Origin: Bacteroidia bacterium
GTDB lineage: Bacteria > Bacteroidota > Bacteroidia > Flavobacteriales > Flavobacteriaceae
DNA length: 64,000 nucleotides
NCBI GenBank assembly: GCA_030427585.1
Contig: JAUIBW010000007.1
Location: forward strand, 1-64,000
Direction of reading: 5' to 3'
The translations under genes were made by a program, and so were the position numbers. How positions within the stretch are numbered: the first letter of the stretch is position 1; every line of letters starts with the position of its first letter. The notes beneath the pieces are model-generated. The model did not search any database, was not told the DNA's origin, and saw only the letters and a program-made list of their open reading frames with translations. This document shows, piece by piece, positions 29,445-38,821 of the stretch.

Positions 29445-29637
29445 TGTCTTTACTTAATTATAGTTTTCAAATCAACTTTTAGATACGTAATAAGAGTTCA
29501 CTTTTAGCAAGATAAGTTAGGCTAATAGTCGAATATTACCAATCTTAATTTTACCAGTTGAATCTTAATTAAAAAGTTAAGCGCTACAAAAGTAACGCTT
29601 AACCAAAAAAACTAACAATAAATAAAGGGGAATAATG

Positions 29638-30771
29638 TTATAATTCCCATAGAACGCCTATTCCTGCATATTGATTTCTATAATTTCTGAAAGAACGGGC
29701 GTCTATATCTGTATAATTTGTACTTCTCACCCTAGAATATAATGTTGCAGTTAATGAAAACCCGTTTCCTATTTGATGTGAAGCGTTAAGATGAAAATTT
29801 GCATATTGATATTTAAGATTTTCTCCTATCGCCATTTCGGTATTTCTGGCTTCAATTTCTTTGTATTTTCTGGTAATAAAAGATAGAGAGGTTCGTACTT
29901 TGGTTACTTTATTTTTATACTTCATATTGATTCCAGGACCAAACTGATTAAATCCAGAACGCCCGGTAGAATTATCAATCCTTGCGTAATACACAAAATT
30001 GGGCTTTATTTTAAATTTTTCACTAAACGGTAATTCATAAAACAAACTTCCTTTTATATAGTCCCAATCTCTTTTGCCGTCGGTATCAATTTCGCTAGCA
30101 TTAAAAGTATCATACTTTCTTTTCTTGAAATATATATTCATTCCTAGTTTATGTTCTAACCGATTTACGGTAAAGGATTGATCACTGTAGAATTGAATTC
30201 CAAACTCATCAAATTGTAGATCTCTTACTCCAAAAGCATCAAAATTTTTGAAGTTATAAAATCCTTCTAATATCATTTCATTAGCATTAAAAGGTATGAT
30301 TTTTATTCCCGCAGTGGCTCCATAGTTTGTATATCCTAGTGGATTAATCAACACATCCTGATCCCCACCCAAACCTTCTCTATTCATTCGCTTAAATCTA
30401 ACTTCGGCCAAAAAAGTAGTTTTTTTAGTAAATCTGTGATCATATTTTGCTCTTGTATCCAAGCTCCAATAACTATCATCAAAATTTTCATAGAATATTC
30501 TTGAAAAAGGATTTAAAAACAATCTCACTCGATTTTTTTCCCATTTATATCGATATTTATAATTAATTGAGAAATCCTGATAAATACTGCTTGATATCAA
30601 ATCCTCTTTTGTAAGTACACTATCATTCACTCTTACTTCTTTAGGGCTTTTAAAATAGTTATATTCATATCCTCCCTGCGTTTCGATATCAAAAGTGTTT
30701 TTACTCTGTGAAAAGCCAATAGTGTATATAAATAAGATGAATGTAGTACGTATTATATTTCTCTTTTCCAT
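29638..30771 (-). CDS. outer-membrane beta-barrel protein
   Basis: Signal peptide MEKRNIIRTTFILFIYTIGFSQ; alternating hydrophobic/aromatic strands. Confidence 0.7.
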   Translation of the reverse strand: MEKRNIIRTTFILFIYTIGFSQSKNTFDIETQGGYEYNYFKSPKEVRVNDSVLTKEDLISSSIYQDFSINYKYRYKWEKNRVRLFLNPFSRIFYENFDDSYWSLDTRAKYDHRFTKKTTFLAEVRFKRMNREGLGGDQDVLINPLGYTNYGATAGIKIIPFNANEMILEGFYNFKNFDAFGVRDLQFDEFGIQFYSDQSFTVNRLEHKLGMNIYFKKRKYDTFNASEIDTDGKRDWDYIKGSLFYELPFSEKFKIKPNFVYYARIDNSTGRSGFNQFGPGINMKYKNKVTKVRTSLSFITRKYKEIEARNTEMAIGENLKYQYANFHLNASHQIGNGFSLTATLYSRVRSTNYTDIDARSFRNYRNQYAGIGVLWEL

Positions 30772-30803
30772 TACAATTTTTCTTCTTTTGTTTAATGTGT
30801 TAT

Positions 30804-31682
30804 TCAAATAGCTTGTTTTATTACTTCTTTTAACCCGGTTTTATTTACTAGCTGAATCCCAAGACCAGGTCGAACATTGATTTCCATAATTTGCGGACCC
30901 TTATTTTTATCAATCACAATATCAATCCCCAGATAGTTTAGTGGAAATGCCTTAGCCGTTGCTACAGATATTTCCAAAATCTCTTTCCAATACGGTATGG
31001 GGGTACCATTAACCAAAAATGTACTATCTGGATGATGATTGCTATATTCTTTGCCATCGTATACTTCTAATAACCTTCCTTCTTTCATGTCGATACCTAT
31101 ACCTACTCCATTTTGATGAAGATTGGCTTTACCATCAGACCTATCTGTGGGCATTCTTAACATTCCCATTAATGGGGTTTTATTAAGTGTTATAATTCTA
31201 AAATCGGGTACTCCCTGCGGATATATTTCATAAAAAAAAGGATGTGGCTCTATGCATTCTTCGATAAGTACCCTGTCGTGAGAACCTAAGGAAAAGAATC
31301 CCATAATAATAGATGCCATATGCTGAAATACTTCTCGATCGGTAATCATCTCACCATTACATGTCCAATTACCTTTTTTATTCTTTTTAAGAATTTTAAT
31401 TCCACCACCCCCACAACCATTTGCTGGTTTTATTGCTACAGAAGAATAATGTTTACAGGATTTCCAAGCTTCTTTAATATCACTATTATATTCGATTACT
31501 GCATAGGTTTCTGCGCAAGGGATATGGTATTGATGTAATATTTCTTTAGTAAGCACTTTATCATCTGCTAAAGGATAATGTCTCTTCGGATTATTGGGAT
31601 AAATGAGTTTTATATTTCTTTCATTCAAACCAATTACGCCAGATGCTACAGTTGATTTCTTGTTGAAAATTATTGAGAACAT
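30804..31682 (-). CDS. ATP-grasp protein (RimK-related alpha-L-glutamate ligase-like)
   Basis: KPANGCGGGGIKIL, LIEECIEPHPFFYEIYPQGVPDFRIITLN, YLGIDIVIDKNKGPQIMEINVRPGLGIQL. Confidence 0.88.
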   Translation of the reverse strand: MFSIIFNKKSTVASGVIGLNERNIKLIYPNNPKRHYPLADDKVLTKEILHQYHIPCAETYAVIEYNSDIKEAWKSCKHYSSVAIKPANGCGGGGIKILKKNKKGNWTCNGEMITDREVFQHMASIIMGFFSLGSHDRVLIEECIEPHPFFYEIYPQGVPDFRIITLNKTPLMGMLRMPTDRSDGKANLHQNGVGIGIDMKEGRLLEVYDGKEYSNHHPDSTFLVNGTPIPYWKEILEISVATAKAFPLNYLGIDIVIDKNKGPQIMEINVRPGLGIQLVNKTGLKEVIKQAI

Positions 31683-31764
31683 ATGTGTATTTTTTAGTAT
31701 TATCTTTTTGTATGCTATAGAAACAGGTGAGTGTTTATATACCCTACCAAAAAAAGATGTTTTT

Positions 31765-33342
31765 TTATTTTTCTGCTTTCAAAAGAGGCTTGAACCTAAA
31801 TAATTCTACCCATCGTATCCCAATATATCTCCCTAATGAAGTGGACAATGCTATTATTAAAAGAGCTACCTCAGGAAATAAAACCAGTACAGATGGTAAC
31901 CATGACCATGATAGTATGAGATAAGAAATTGATGTAGCTATTAATGTTTGAAACAATTTATCTATAGCTTTTATGTATCCATCTTCAAGAGTAGAACGTG
32001 AAAAGCGTTCTGCCGAAATAGTAAGAATAATAATAGGGAAGAATGTTAATTTGGTAAGCCATTCTATATTATTTTTAACTCCAAAATGTGTTGCCAAAAG
32101 GATCACAGATACCATTGTGGTAAGTGAAATTACCACTTTTGGAGTGTACAACAACCCTAGTTTATCAAAAGGGTATGATATTAATCCAATAAACATAATA
32201 AGTCCCACAAAAATTGCAATTCCAGAGATAAAACCTGTATGTAACAAAGAAAAGGCTATCAATACAGGCAGAAATACTCCAAAAGTTTTTAATCCAACAA
32301 TATTTCTTAAAAAAGCTACCAAAAATCCCCCAATAGGCAGTAATAATAAGAGATGTAGAGCTCCTGTTGGTATTACGTTTTTATCGATCAAATGCCAAAG
32401 AGAAAAGCCCGGTAGATTATAAATTTCTTCAGAATTCATTTTTAAGAAAGAAATATGATGTACTTGCTCCATCTTATAGGTATAATCAAACTGAATGCCT
32501 GCAGTATGAGTAATTAAGGATTTATCCCCCCGATACAGCTCTAAATAATTGGCAGGTAAAAACCCAAAATGATTATTTAATGCATCAAAAGGAACCCATG
32601 TTTCATTAATCAATACTTCTACCCAGGCATGTGATGTTCTTTTATCCGTATTTTCTACAATAATCCCACCTTTTATTCTTGCAGGATATCCTAAATTTCT
32701 ACTTAATGCTACAAATAATCTGCTTTTTCCATTGCAAGAGGCTCTATTCTGTTCGATTGTAGTTACCGCATCTGTAAGCGTAATGATTGGTGCCGAAGGA
32801 ATAGCATATACATACTCAAAAATATTTTTGATTACTTCTCTATCATTTTTAGTGTTTTGTCTGAGTTGAGTCGCTAATTCATTGATAATTTCATTATCAG
32901 ATTGGATATCTTCTGTAGGTTTAAGGTATTTTCGATACTTGCCTGATGCAATATTAAAAACTTTTGGGATTCTAAAATGTTTATCTTTTCCTTCAAAAAC
33001 AAATTCATAATCTACAGAATGATATGTATTTCTCTCTACAGTGTTCCAAATTGCTCTTATATTTTCGTCAATTTCTTTTTTCTTGACAAAAGACAGAGTA
33101 CTGTCGTTTTTGATATTTTCATTAGAAATTCTTTGTCTTGAGTTGCTACTGGGGGTATATGTTTTTAATGAAGTGTTTTTATCTTCTGACTTAAAAAAGA
33201 ACTTATAGTTTACTTTATAAACTTTTTCAGGATTAAAATTATCATAGTTATCGAGAATTGGTTTTATTTTTAGTCCTATTGCGATTATGGCAATTATTGA
33301 AATTATAGTTAATGCTATTTTAAGATTTGTTTTCGAATTCAT
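31765..33342 (-). CDS. transglutaminase-like domain fused to 7TM domain
   Basis: NRASCNGKSRLFVALSRNLGYPARIKGG...TSHAWVEVLINETWVPFDALNN followed by a multi-TM C-terminus (7TM_transglut type). Confidence 0.85.
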   Translation of the reverse strand: MNSKTNLKIALTIISIIAIIAIGLKIKPILDNYDNFNPEKVYKVNYKFFFKSEDKNTSLKTYTPSSNSRQRISNENIKNDSTLSFVKKKEIDENIRAIWNTVERNTYHSVDYEFVFEGKDKHFRIPKVFNIASGKYRKYLKPTEDIQSDNEIINELATQLRQNTKNDREVIKNIFEYVYAIPSAPIITLTDAVTTIEQNRASCNGKSRLFVALSRNLGYPARIKGGIIVENTDKRTSHAWVEVLINETWVPFDALNNHFGFLPANYLELYRGDKSLITHTAGIQFDYTYKMEQVHHISFLKMNSEEIYNLPGFSLWHLIDKNVIPTGALHLLLLLPIGGFLVAFLRNIVGLKTFGVFLPVLIAFSLLHTGFISGIAIFVGLIMFIGLISYPFDKLGLLYTPKVVISLTTMVSVILLATHFGVKNNIEWLTKLTFFPIIILTISAERFSRSTLEDGYIKAIDKLFQTLIATSISYLILSWSWLPSVLVLFPEVALLIIALSTSLGRYIGIRWVELFRFKPLLKAEK

Positions 33343-33415
33343 AATCAGCTATTTTTGGATTAATAACAGGTAGGAACCATTTCACCCTACCTCAAATTGA
33401 AAAAATTCCTTTTTT

Positions 33416-33928
33416 ATGACCCAATCCTCAAAATCTGTTTGTGAACAACCCGTATTCACCAAGCTATTCGAGACACATGCTGAGGACATAAGAAATTTTA
33501 TTTACTACAAGTGCGGAGATAAGGAACAAGCAGAAGATATAATGCAAGAGGCATTTATAAAACTTTGGGATAACTGTAAAAAAATAATCTTTGAGAGAAC
33601 AAAAGGTTTTTTGTGTACTGTTGCCAATAATTTATTCTTAAATCAAGTTGCTCATAAGAAAGTAAGGCTAGAATATGCAAAAATACCTCGTAGCACCAAA
33701 AATATTGAGGCTCCGGATTATGTGATGGAAGAAAAGGAGTTCATGGATAAGCTTCAGAATGCGATTTCCGAACTTTCTGATGGCCAAAGAGAGGTTTTTC
33801 TACTCAATAGAATTGATAAAAAAACATATAATGAAATTGCCGAAATGCTAGACATTTCGGTAAAAGCAGTAGAAAAAAGAATGCATAATGCACTAAAGCA
33901 ATTAAGAAAATTGGTTAAAAATATATAA
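33416..33928 (+). CDS. ECF sigma factor
   Basis: QAEDIMQEAFIKLWDN...GQREVFLLNRIDKKTYNEIAEMLDISVKAVEKRMHNALKQLRKL. Confidence 0.93.
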   Translation: MTQSSKSVCEQPVFTKLFETHAEDIRNFIYYKCGDKEQAEDIMQEAFIKLWDNCKKIIFERTKGFLCTVANNLFLNQVAHKKVRLEYAKIPRSTKNIEAPDYVMEEKEFMDKLQNAISELSDGQREVFLLNRIDKKTYNEIAEMLDISVKAVEKRMHNALKQLRKLVKNI

Positions 33929-33985
33929 AAGACGGTAGGGTATTTTACACCTTAGCTGTTATTCTCCTGATACAAGGTAGAAATT

Positions 33986-34888
33986 ATGCTCGACGAAAAG
34001 GAAAATACATATCTGGCAAAGTGGTTAAATAACGATCTTAACCCTGAAGAATTGGAAGAGTTAAAAAAGCTTCCCGAATATGACGATTATAAAAAAATCG
34101 TAGAAGGGCTAACCTATTTTAAAGCTCCTTCTTTTGACCTACAACCTTCATTAACAAAAACTTTAGGTAAAATTTATGGGCTTAAAAAAGCAAAGGTGAT
34201 TAACCTAAAACCAATCATATATACTTTTACGGCAGCAGCTTCTATAGTATTAATTATTGGGCTTTTCTTTAATACAGTGAGCTATACAGCAGATCCTGGA
34301 CAACAATTGGCTGTTGTTTTACCCGATGGGAGCTCTGTAGATCTTAATGCTGCATCAATGCTTACTCATCGACGCTTTTTCTGGTCACAAAATCGAAAAA
34401 TCACCTTAGACGGAGAAGCATATTTTAAAGTAACTTCTGGTACTAATTTTACGGTAGTCACCAAATTAGGGAAAATAGAAGTCTTAGGAACTCAATTTAA
34501 CGTAAAGAGTCGAACTCCCGAATTTAGTGTAGCTTGCTATGAAGGAAAAGTTCGGGTATCAACACAAGATAACCAACAAAAGATATTACAAAAAGGAAAT
34601 GGTGTTTCGTTAAAAAACAAAAAACTTATAGACGAAACTGTAACGAATCAGGAACCCCTATGGAAAAAAGGAGAGAGCATTTTTAATAGTGTTCCATTAA
34701 TACATGTATTGGATGAATTAGAGAGGCAATATGACATAACTTTCAGACGTGATAAAATTAATCAGAATCAATTGTTTACAGGTGGATTTAATTATAATAA
34801 CCTAAATATTGCATTAGAATCAGTACTGGTTCCTATGGGAGTAGAATATCTAGTTAACGGAACCACTGTTTTGCTATCGGCTCCCTAG
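33986..34888 (+). CDS. FecR-family anti-sigma factor
   Basis: VVLPDGSSVDLNAASMLTHRRFFWSQNRKITLDGEAYFKV. Confidence 0.92.
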   Translation: MLDEKENTYLAKWLNNDLNPEELEELKKLPEYDDYKKIVEGLTYFKAPSFDLQPSLTKTLGKIYGLKKAKVINLKPIIYTFTAAASIVLIIGLFFNTVSYTADPGQQLAVVLPDGSSVDLNAASMLTHRRFFWSQNRKITLDGEAYFKVTSGTNFTVVTKLGKIEVLGTQFNVKSRTPEFSVACYEGKVRVSTQDNQQKILQKGNGVSLKNKKLIDETVTNQEPLWKKGESIFNSVPLIHVLDELERQYDITFRRDKINQNQLFTGGFNYNNLNIALESVLVPMGVEYLVNGTTVLLSAP

Positions 34889-34966
34889 TTTCAGAAATCA
34901 ATCAATTCGCACATTAATTATTTAAGAATCTTAACGTTTTAGAATTCTCTAAAACCCAACTATACA

Positions 34967-37543
34967 ATGAAAAAAACTCTGCTACTCTTACTTTTTTACA
35001 CATATTCTCTTTCTCTGCAAGCACAGATCACTAAAAATTACAACGAAACACCTTTACAACAGGTACTTAATGAGTTGTCAGAATCATATGATCTTATTTT
35101 TTCATTCAGTGATGAAACTGTAAAAAACAAGATCATTACATTAGCGATTAACAATACTCCGCTAGACGAGATTTTGGCTACTTTACAAACATTAACTCAC
35201 CTTAATTTTAAAAAAATATCAGATAGACAGGTGATTGTTAGTTCTCCCCGCAATAAAGTTGAAATTTGTGGATATATCTTCGATGAAACTACAAACGAGC
35301 CTCTCTCCTATGCTTCTATAAGTATTGAAAGTACTAAAACGGGGACAATTGCTAATGATGATGGTTTTTTTCAGTTAGGAACTATCGATCTGAACGCATC
35401 GATCACTATACAATATGTTGGTTATAAAGACAAAGTGATGAAAGCTTCCTCTTTTAAAGCTTCGAGTTGTCCCAGAATTTCACTTTTTACAGAAAGCACC
35501 TCTTTGGCAGAAGTACTTATTGTAGAATACATTACTACCGGGATTGACAAAAACATTAATGGCTCATTTAGAATTTCAAATAAAGAACTTGGTATTCTTC
35601 CCGGTCAAAGCGAACCTGATATTTTACAAAGTATCCAACTTATCCCCGGAATAAACAGCCCCGACGAAACTGCAACAGGAGTACAAATTCGAGGTGGATC
35701 TCCAGATCAAAATCTGGTACTTTGGGATGATATAAAAATGTACAATACCGGTCATTTCTTCGGAATGTTTTCTGCTTTTAATCCTAATGTAGTAAAAAAT
35801 GCCAAAATCTTTAAAGGAGGTGCAGATCCAAAATACGGTGATAGAGTATCGGGTGTTATTGATATTTCTAGTGATAAAAAAGTGCCGAAAAAATTTAATG
35901 GTGGTGCAGGAGTCAATGGTACTTATGCCGATATTTTTATGAAGGTTCCTGTAGCAAAACCTCTAGGTTTGATACTTTCTGCTAGACGATCTTATACCGA
36001 TGTTTTTGAAACCCCAACCTATAATGCTCTTTCTGAAAAAGTATTTCAAAATACAAAAATAGTTGAAAACCCCAATCAAACACCTGCAACGGGTGAAGAA
36101 GATGATGATGACGATGAAGAAGAACGTAAAGAAGCAATTGCCAAAAATAATTTTTTCTTTTATGATACCAGCGCCAAACTAATCATTGATGCTTCTGAAA
36201 ATGATAAAATTTTAGCAAGTACCATTTATACCAACAATGATCTTGCTTTCGAAATTAACAATGAAGAAGATTTGATTACCGATGATCTTGAAATTGAAAA
36301 TAAAGGAGCTAGTCTTTCCTGGGAAGGTACTAAACTAAAGGATTTTTGCCATAGCTTAAAAGCATATTATTCTAAGTCTGATTCTGATTATTTGTTTACT
36401 GAAAGACAAGAATTGCAGATAGAAAGACAATCGGTTAGAAAAAATACTGTAAAAGATTTTGGATTAGATTTTAATACCACATATGACCTTAATACCAAAA
36501 ATTCATTCATGTTGGGATATCAATTTTCTAATAGTGAAGTGTTTTACGCAATCACGAGAGAGGCTGAATTTGAAACACCGATAAACGAATCAGACAGAGT
36601 AAAAAACAATGCAAATACCATCTATGCAAACTATAAATTTTTACCAAAAAACAAAAGTTTTATCAATATTGGAATAAGAACTTCTCATTATTCGATAGCG
36701 GATCAATTGTATATTGAACCAAGAGTAAATATTGAATACCCTATTACTAATCTTTTAAGAATAAAAGCAACAGCAGAACTGAGGTACCAACCAATAAGTC
36801 AATTAATCGAGTTTGAAGATACACAACTTCGCCTAGAAAACAAGCTATGGATACATGCCAATGAAGAGGTACCTGTATTAAAAAGTACTCAGCTTTCTAC
36901 AGGGTTATTGTTCTCTAAAAAAGGTTGGAATTTTGAAATTGATAGTTACTATAAAAATATTGATGGTTTAACATCGGTTACCAATGGATTTAATACTATT
37001 AATAATGATTTATCTACAGGTGAAAGTATAATTTATGGAGTAGATATATTATTAAAAAAGAAATTCAAAAATTTTAGAACATGGCTGGGATACACCTTTA
37101 ATGATATCAAATATACGTTTCCAGAAATACAAGAAGCATCATTTCCTGGAAATAATGATATCACCCATAACTTTAGAATTTCTAATACATATGAGATCAA
37201 TGACTGGGAGTTCTCGTTAGGCTGGTTATGGAGATCAGGAGCTCCTTTTACCGATGCTGATCTTATAAACGATGAGATAGAGTATGGAGCTGCCAATGCA
37301 GAGCGTTTACCAGAATATCATAGATTAGATATCTCTGCCATTTATCGATTTGATTTCAACAAAACTAGTAACTGGAGAGGGCAAATAGGAGCTTCAGTAC
37401 AAAATCTATATAATAGACAAATACCAATCTCTATAAGTTATAAGGTAGATGATAATACTTCTACCGGAGAAATAGAATTGGATAGATTGCAACAACAATC
37501 TTTAGGAATTACTCCTAATATAGTTTTAAGAATCTATTTTTAA
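34967..37543 (+). CDS. TonB-dependent receptor with STN and CarboxypepD-reg-like domains
   Basis: N-terminal STN domain, YASISIESTKTGTIANDDGFF, plug GQSEPDILQSIQLIPGIN...IRGGSPDQNLVLWDD. Confidence 0.93.
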   Translation: MKKTLLLLLFYTYSLSLQAQITKNYNETPLQQVLNELSESYDLIFSFSDETVKNKIITLAINNTPLDEILATLQTLTHLNFKKISDRQVIVSSPRNKVEICGYIFDETTNEPLSYASISIESTKTGTIANDDGFFQLGTIDLNASITIQYVGYKDKVMKASSFKASSCPRISLFTESTSLAEVLIVEYITTGIDKNINGSFRISNKELGILPGQSEPDILQSIQLIPGINSPDETATGVQIRGGSPDQNLVLWDDIKMYNTGHFFGMFSAFNPNVVKNAKIFKGGADPKYGDRVSGVIDISSDKKVPKKFNGGAGVNGTYADIFMKVPVAKPLGLILSARRSYTDVFETPTYNALSEKVFQNTKIVENPNQTPATGEEDDDDDEEERKEAIAKNNFFFYDTSAKLIIDASENDKILASTIYTNNDLAFEINNEEDLITDDLEIENKGASLSWEGTKLKDFCHSLKAYYSKSDSDYLFTERQELQIERQSVRKNTVKDFGLDFNTTYDLNTKNSFMLGYQFSNSEVFYAITREAEFETPINESDRVKNNANTIYANYKFLPKNKSFINIGIRTSHYSIADQLYIEPRVNIEYPITNLLRIKATAELRYQPISQLIEFEDTQLRLENKLWIHANEEVPVLKSTQLSTGLLFSKKGWNFEIDSYYKNIDGLTSVTNGFNTINNDLSTGESIIYGVDILLKKKFKNFRTWLGYTFNDIKYTFPEIQEASFPGNNDITHNFRISNTYEINDWEFSLGWLWRSGAPFTDADLINDEIEYGAANAERLPEYHRLDISAIYRFDFNKTSNWRGQIGASVQNLYNRQIPISISYKVDDNTSTGEIELDRLQQQSLGITPNIVLRIYF

Positions 37544-37815
37544 GTGTTTTTAATGACTTGTAGAACCTCATCCCGATGCAATAATCGCATCAATGTTATT
37601 TCATTTTCTGATGTTATAATTCCTACCAAATAATAAAACCCTATACCCATCTTATATGCTTTATCATTACCATTTATTTTTCTGAAATGAGGTATGTCAT
37701 TTACACTTTTGGCTGTTTTTACCGATTCTAGGACATGCTTAAGCTTATGTTGTAATGAAACATCTTTAATGCGTTTAAAATCTATGGCGAATTGTAAAGA
37801 GGTTTTTAGTCTCAT
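37540..37815 (-). CDS. type II toxin, RelE/ParE superfamily
   Basis: YYLVGIITSENEITLMRLLHRDEVLQVIKNT; adjacent antitoxin-like ORF. Confidence 0.75.
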   Translation of the reverse strand: MRLKTSLQFAIDFKRIKDVSLQHKLKHVLESVKTAKSVNDIPHFRKINGNDKAYKMGIGFYYLVGIITSENEITLMRLLHRDEVLQVIKNT

Positions 37816-37820
37816 ACCTG

Positions 37821-38063
37821 TTAAGAATTGAATAATTCTTCTTCACTTATTGTAGATTGTACATTTGCCTGTTGCATTAAAAGTAACAATCCCAAGTCTT
37901 CTTTTTGATCTAAAGACAGTGAATCCATCTGTTCTTTTTGTTTTTGTTCTACATAATGGATAATGGCCTTTTCCATAATTTTTTTCACGCTAGATTCCTC
38001 TATTGCTGCTATAATCTTAAGTTTAGGGATTATTTGCTCATCAATATCTATTATTTTTCTCAT
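37821..38063 (-). CDS. antitoxin (ribbon-helix-helix-like)
   Basis: 80-aa acidic protein directly upstream of the toxin. Confidence 0.7.
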   Translation of the reverse strand: MRKIIDIDEQIIPKLKIIAAIEESSVKKIMEKAIIHYVEQKQKEQMDSLSLDQKEDLGLLLLMQQANVQSTISEEELFNS

Positions 38064-38068
38064 TGTAT

Positions 38069-38086
38069 ATATTATATATATAATAT
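38069..38086. promoter_or_regulatory. 18-bp perfect AT palindrome upstream of the TA operon
   Basis: ATATTATATATATAATAT directly before the antitoxin start. Confidence 0.45.
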
Positions 38087-38235
38087 GCTAAATATATAAA
38101 AAATTTAAAATACCATCTTTTTAGCAATATCACTTATCAAAACAAATTTTGGCAGGAACACATTTTACATAACAAAATTGAATGTGCACTTATACACATA
38201 AAGAATTATATTTGAGATTTAATAATCATTTATTA

Positions 38236-38760
38236 ATGAATTACATCGATATTATTTTAGGAATTCTTTTATTATGGGGTTTAATAAAAGGATTTAACAA
38301 AGGATTGTTTTCCTCATTAGCTTCTCTTGTTGCTCTTATAGTAGGTATATATATTGCCGTTCACTTTTCCCATATAGTAGGGAGATATCTTGAGCAATAT
38401 GTAAATTGGCAAGAAGGAGCTATGAAATTAGTAGCTTTTGCAATAACTTTTATTATAGTAGTTATCCTTGTTTCTTTGGCTGGTAAGATTCTTACCAAAA
38501 TAGCAGATTATGCCGCATTAGGTATTTTAAATAAACTCTTAGGTGGTGCTTTTGGAGTGCTTAAAATGGCATTTATTGCCAGTGTTATTATTATTTTTAT
38601 AGATGCCTTAAATAGAAATATTACAATCATCAAAGAAGAAACGCTTAATTCTTCTTTACTATACACTCCTGTTCGAAAATTAGCACCAATGATATTACCG
38701 GGCATCCTAAAGGAAGAGGATCTTAAAAAAACTGAGGAAGAAACAGAAACTCAAATTTAA
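38236..38760 (+). CDS. CvpA family protein
   Basis: MNYIDIILGILLLWGLIKGFNKGLFSSLASLVALIVGIYIAVHFS. Confidence 0.88.
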   Translation: MNYIDIILGILLLWGLIKGFNKGLFSSLASLVALIVGIYIAVHFSHIVGRYLEQYVNWQEGAMKLVAFAITFIIVVILVSLAGKILTKIADYAALGILNKLLGGAFGVLKMAFIASVIIIFIDALNRNITIIKEETLNSSLLYTPVRKLAPMILPGILKEEDLKKTEEETETQI

Positions 38761-38764
38761 TAGT

Positions 38765-38811
38765 AAAATAAGCAAGCTCTCTGATAAAAAACCAGGAAGC
38801 TTGCTTATTTT
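38765..38811. terminator. bidirectional terminator-like hairpin
   Basis: AAAATAAGCAAGCT...AGCTTGCTTATTTT, 14-bp arms. Confidence 0.6.
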
Positions 38812-38821
38812 AATTTATATA

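Noticed and set aside
33416-37543. Polysaccharide utilisation locus
   Set aside because: No SusD and no CAZyme or sulfatase adjacent.
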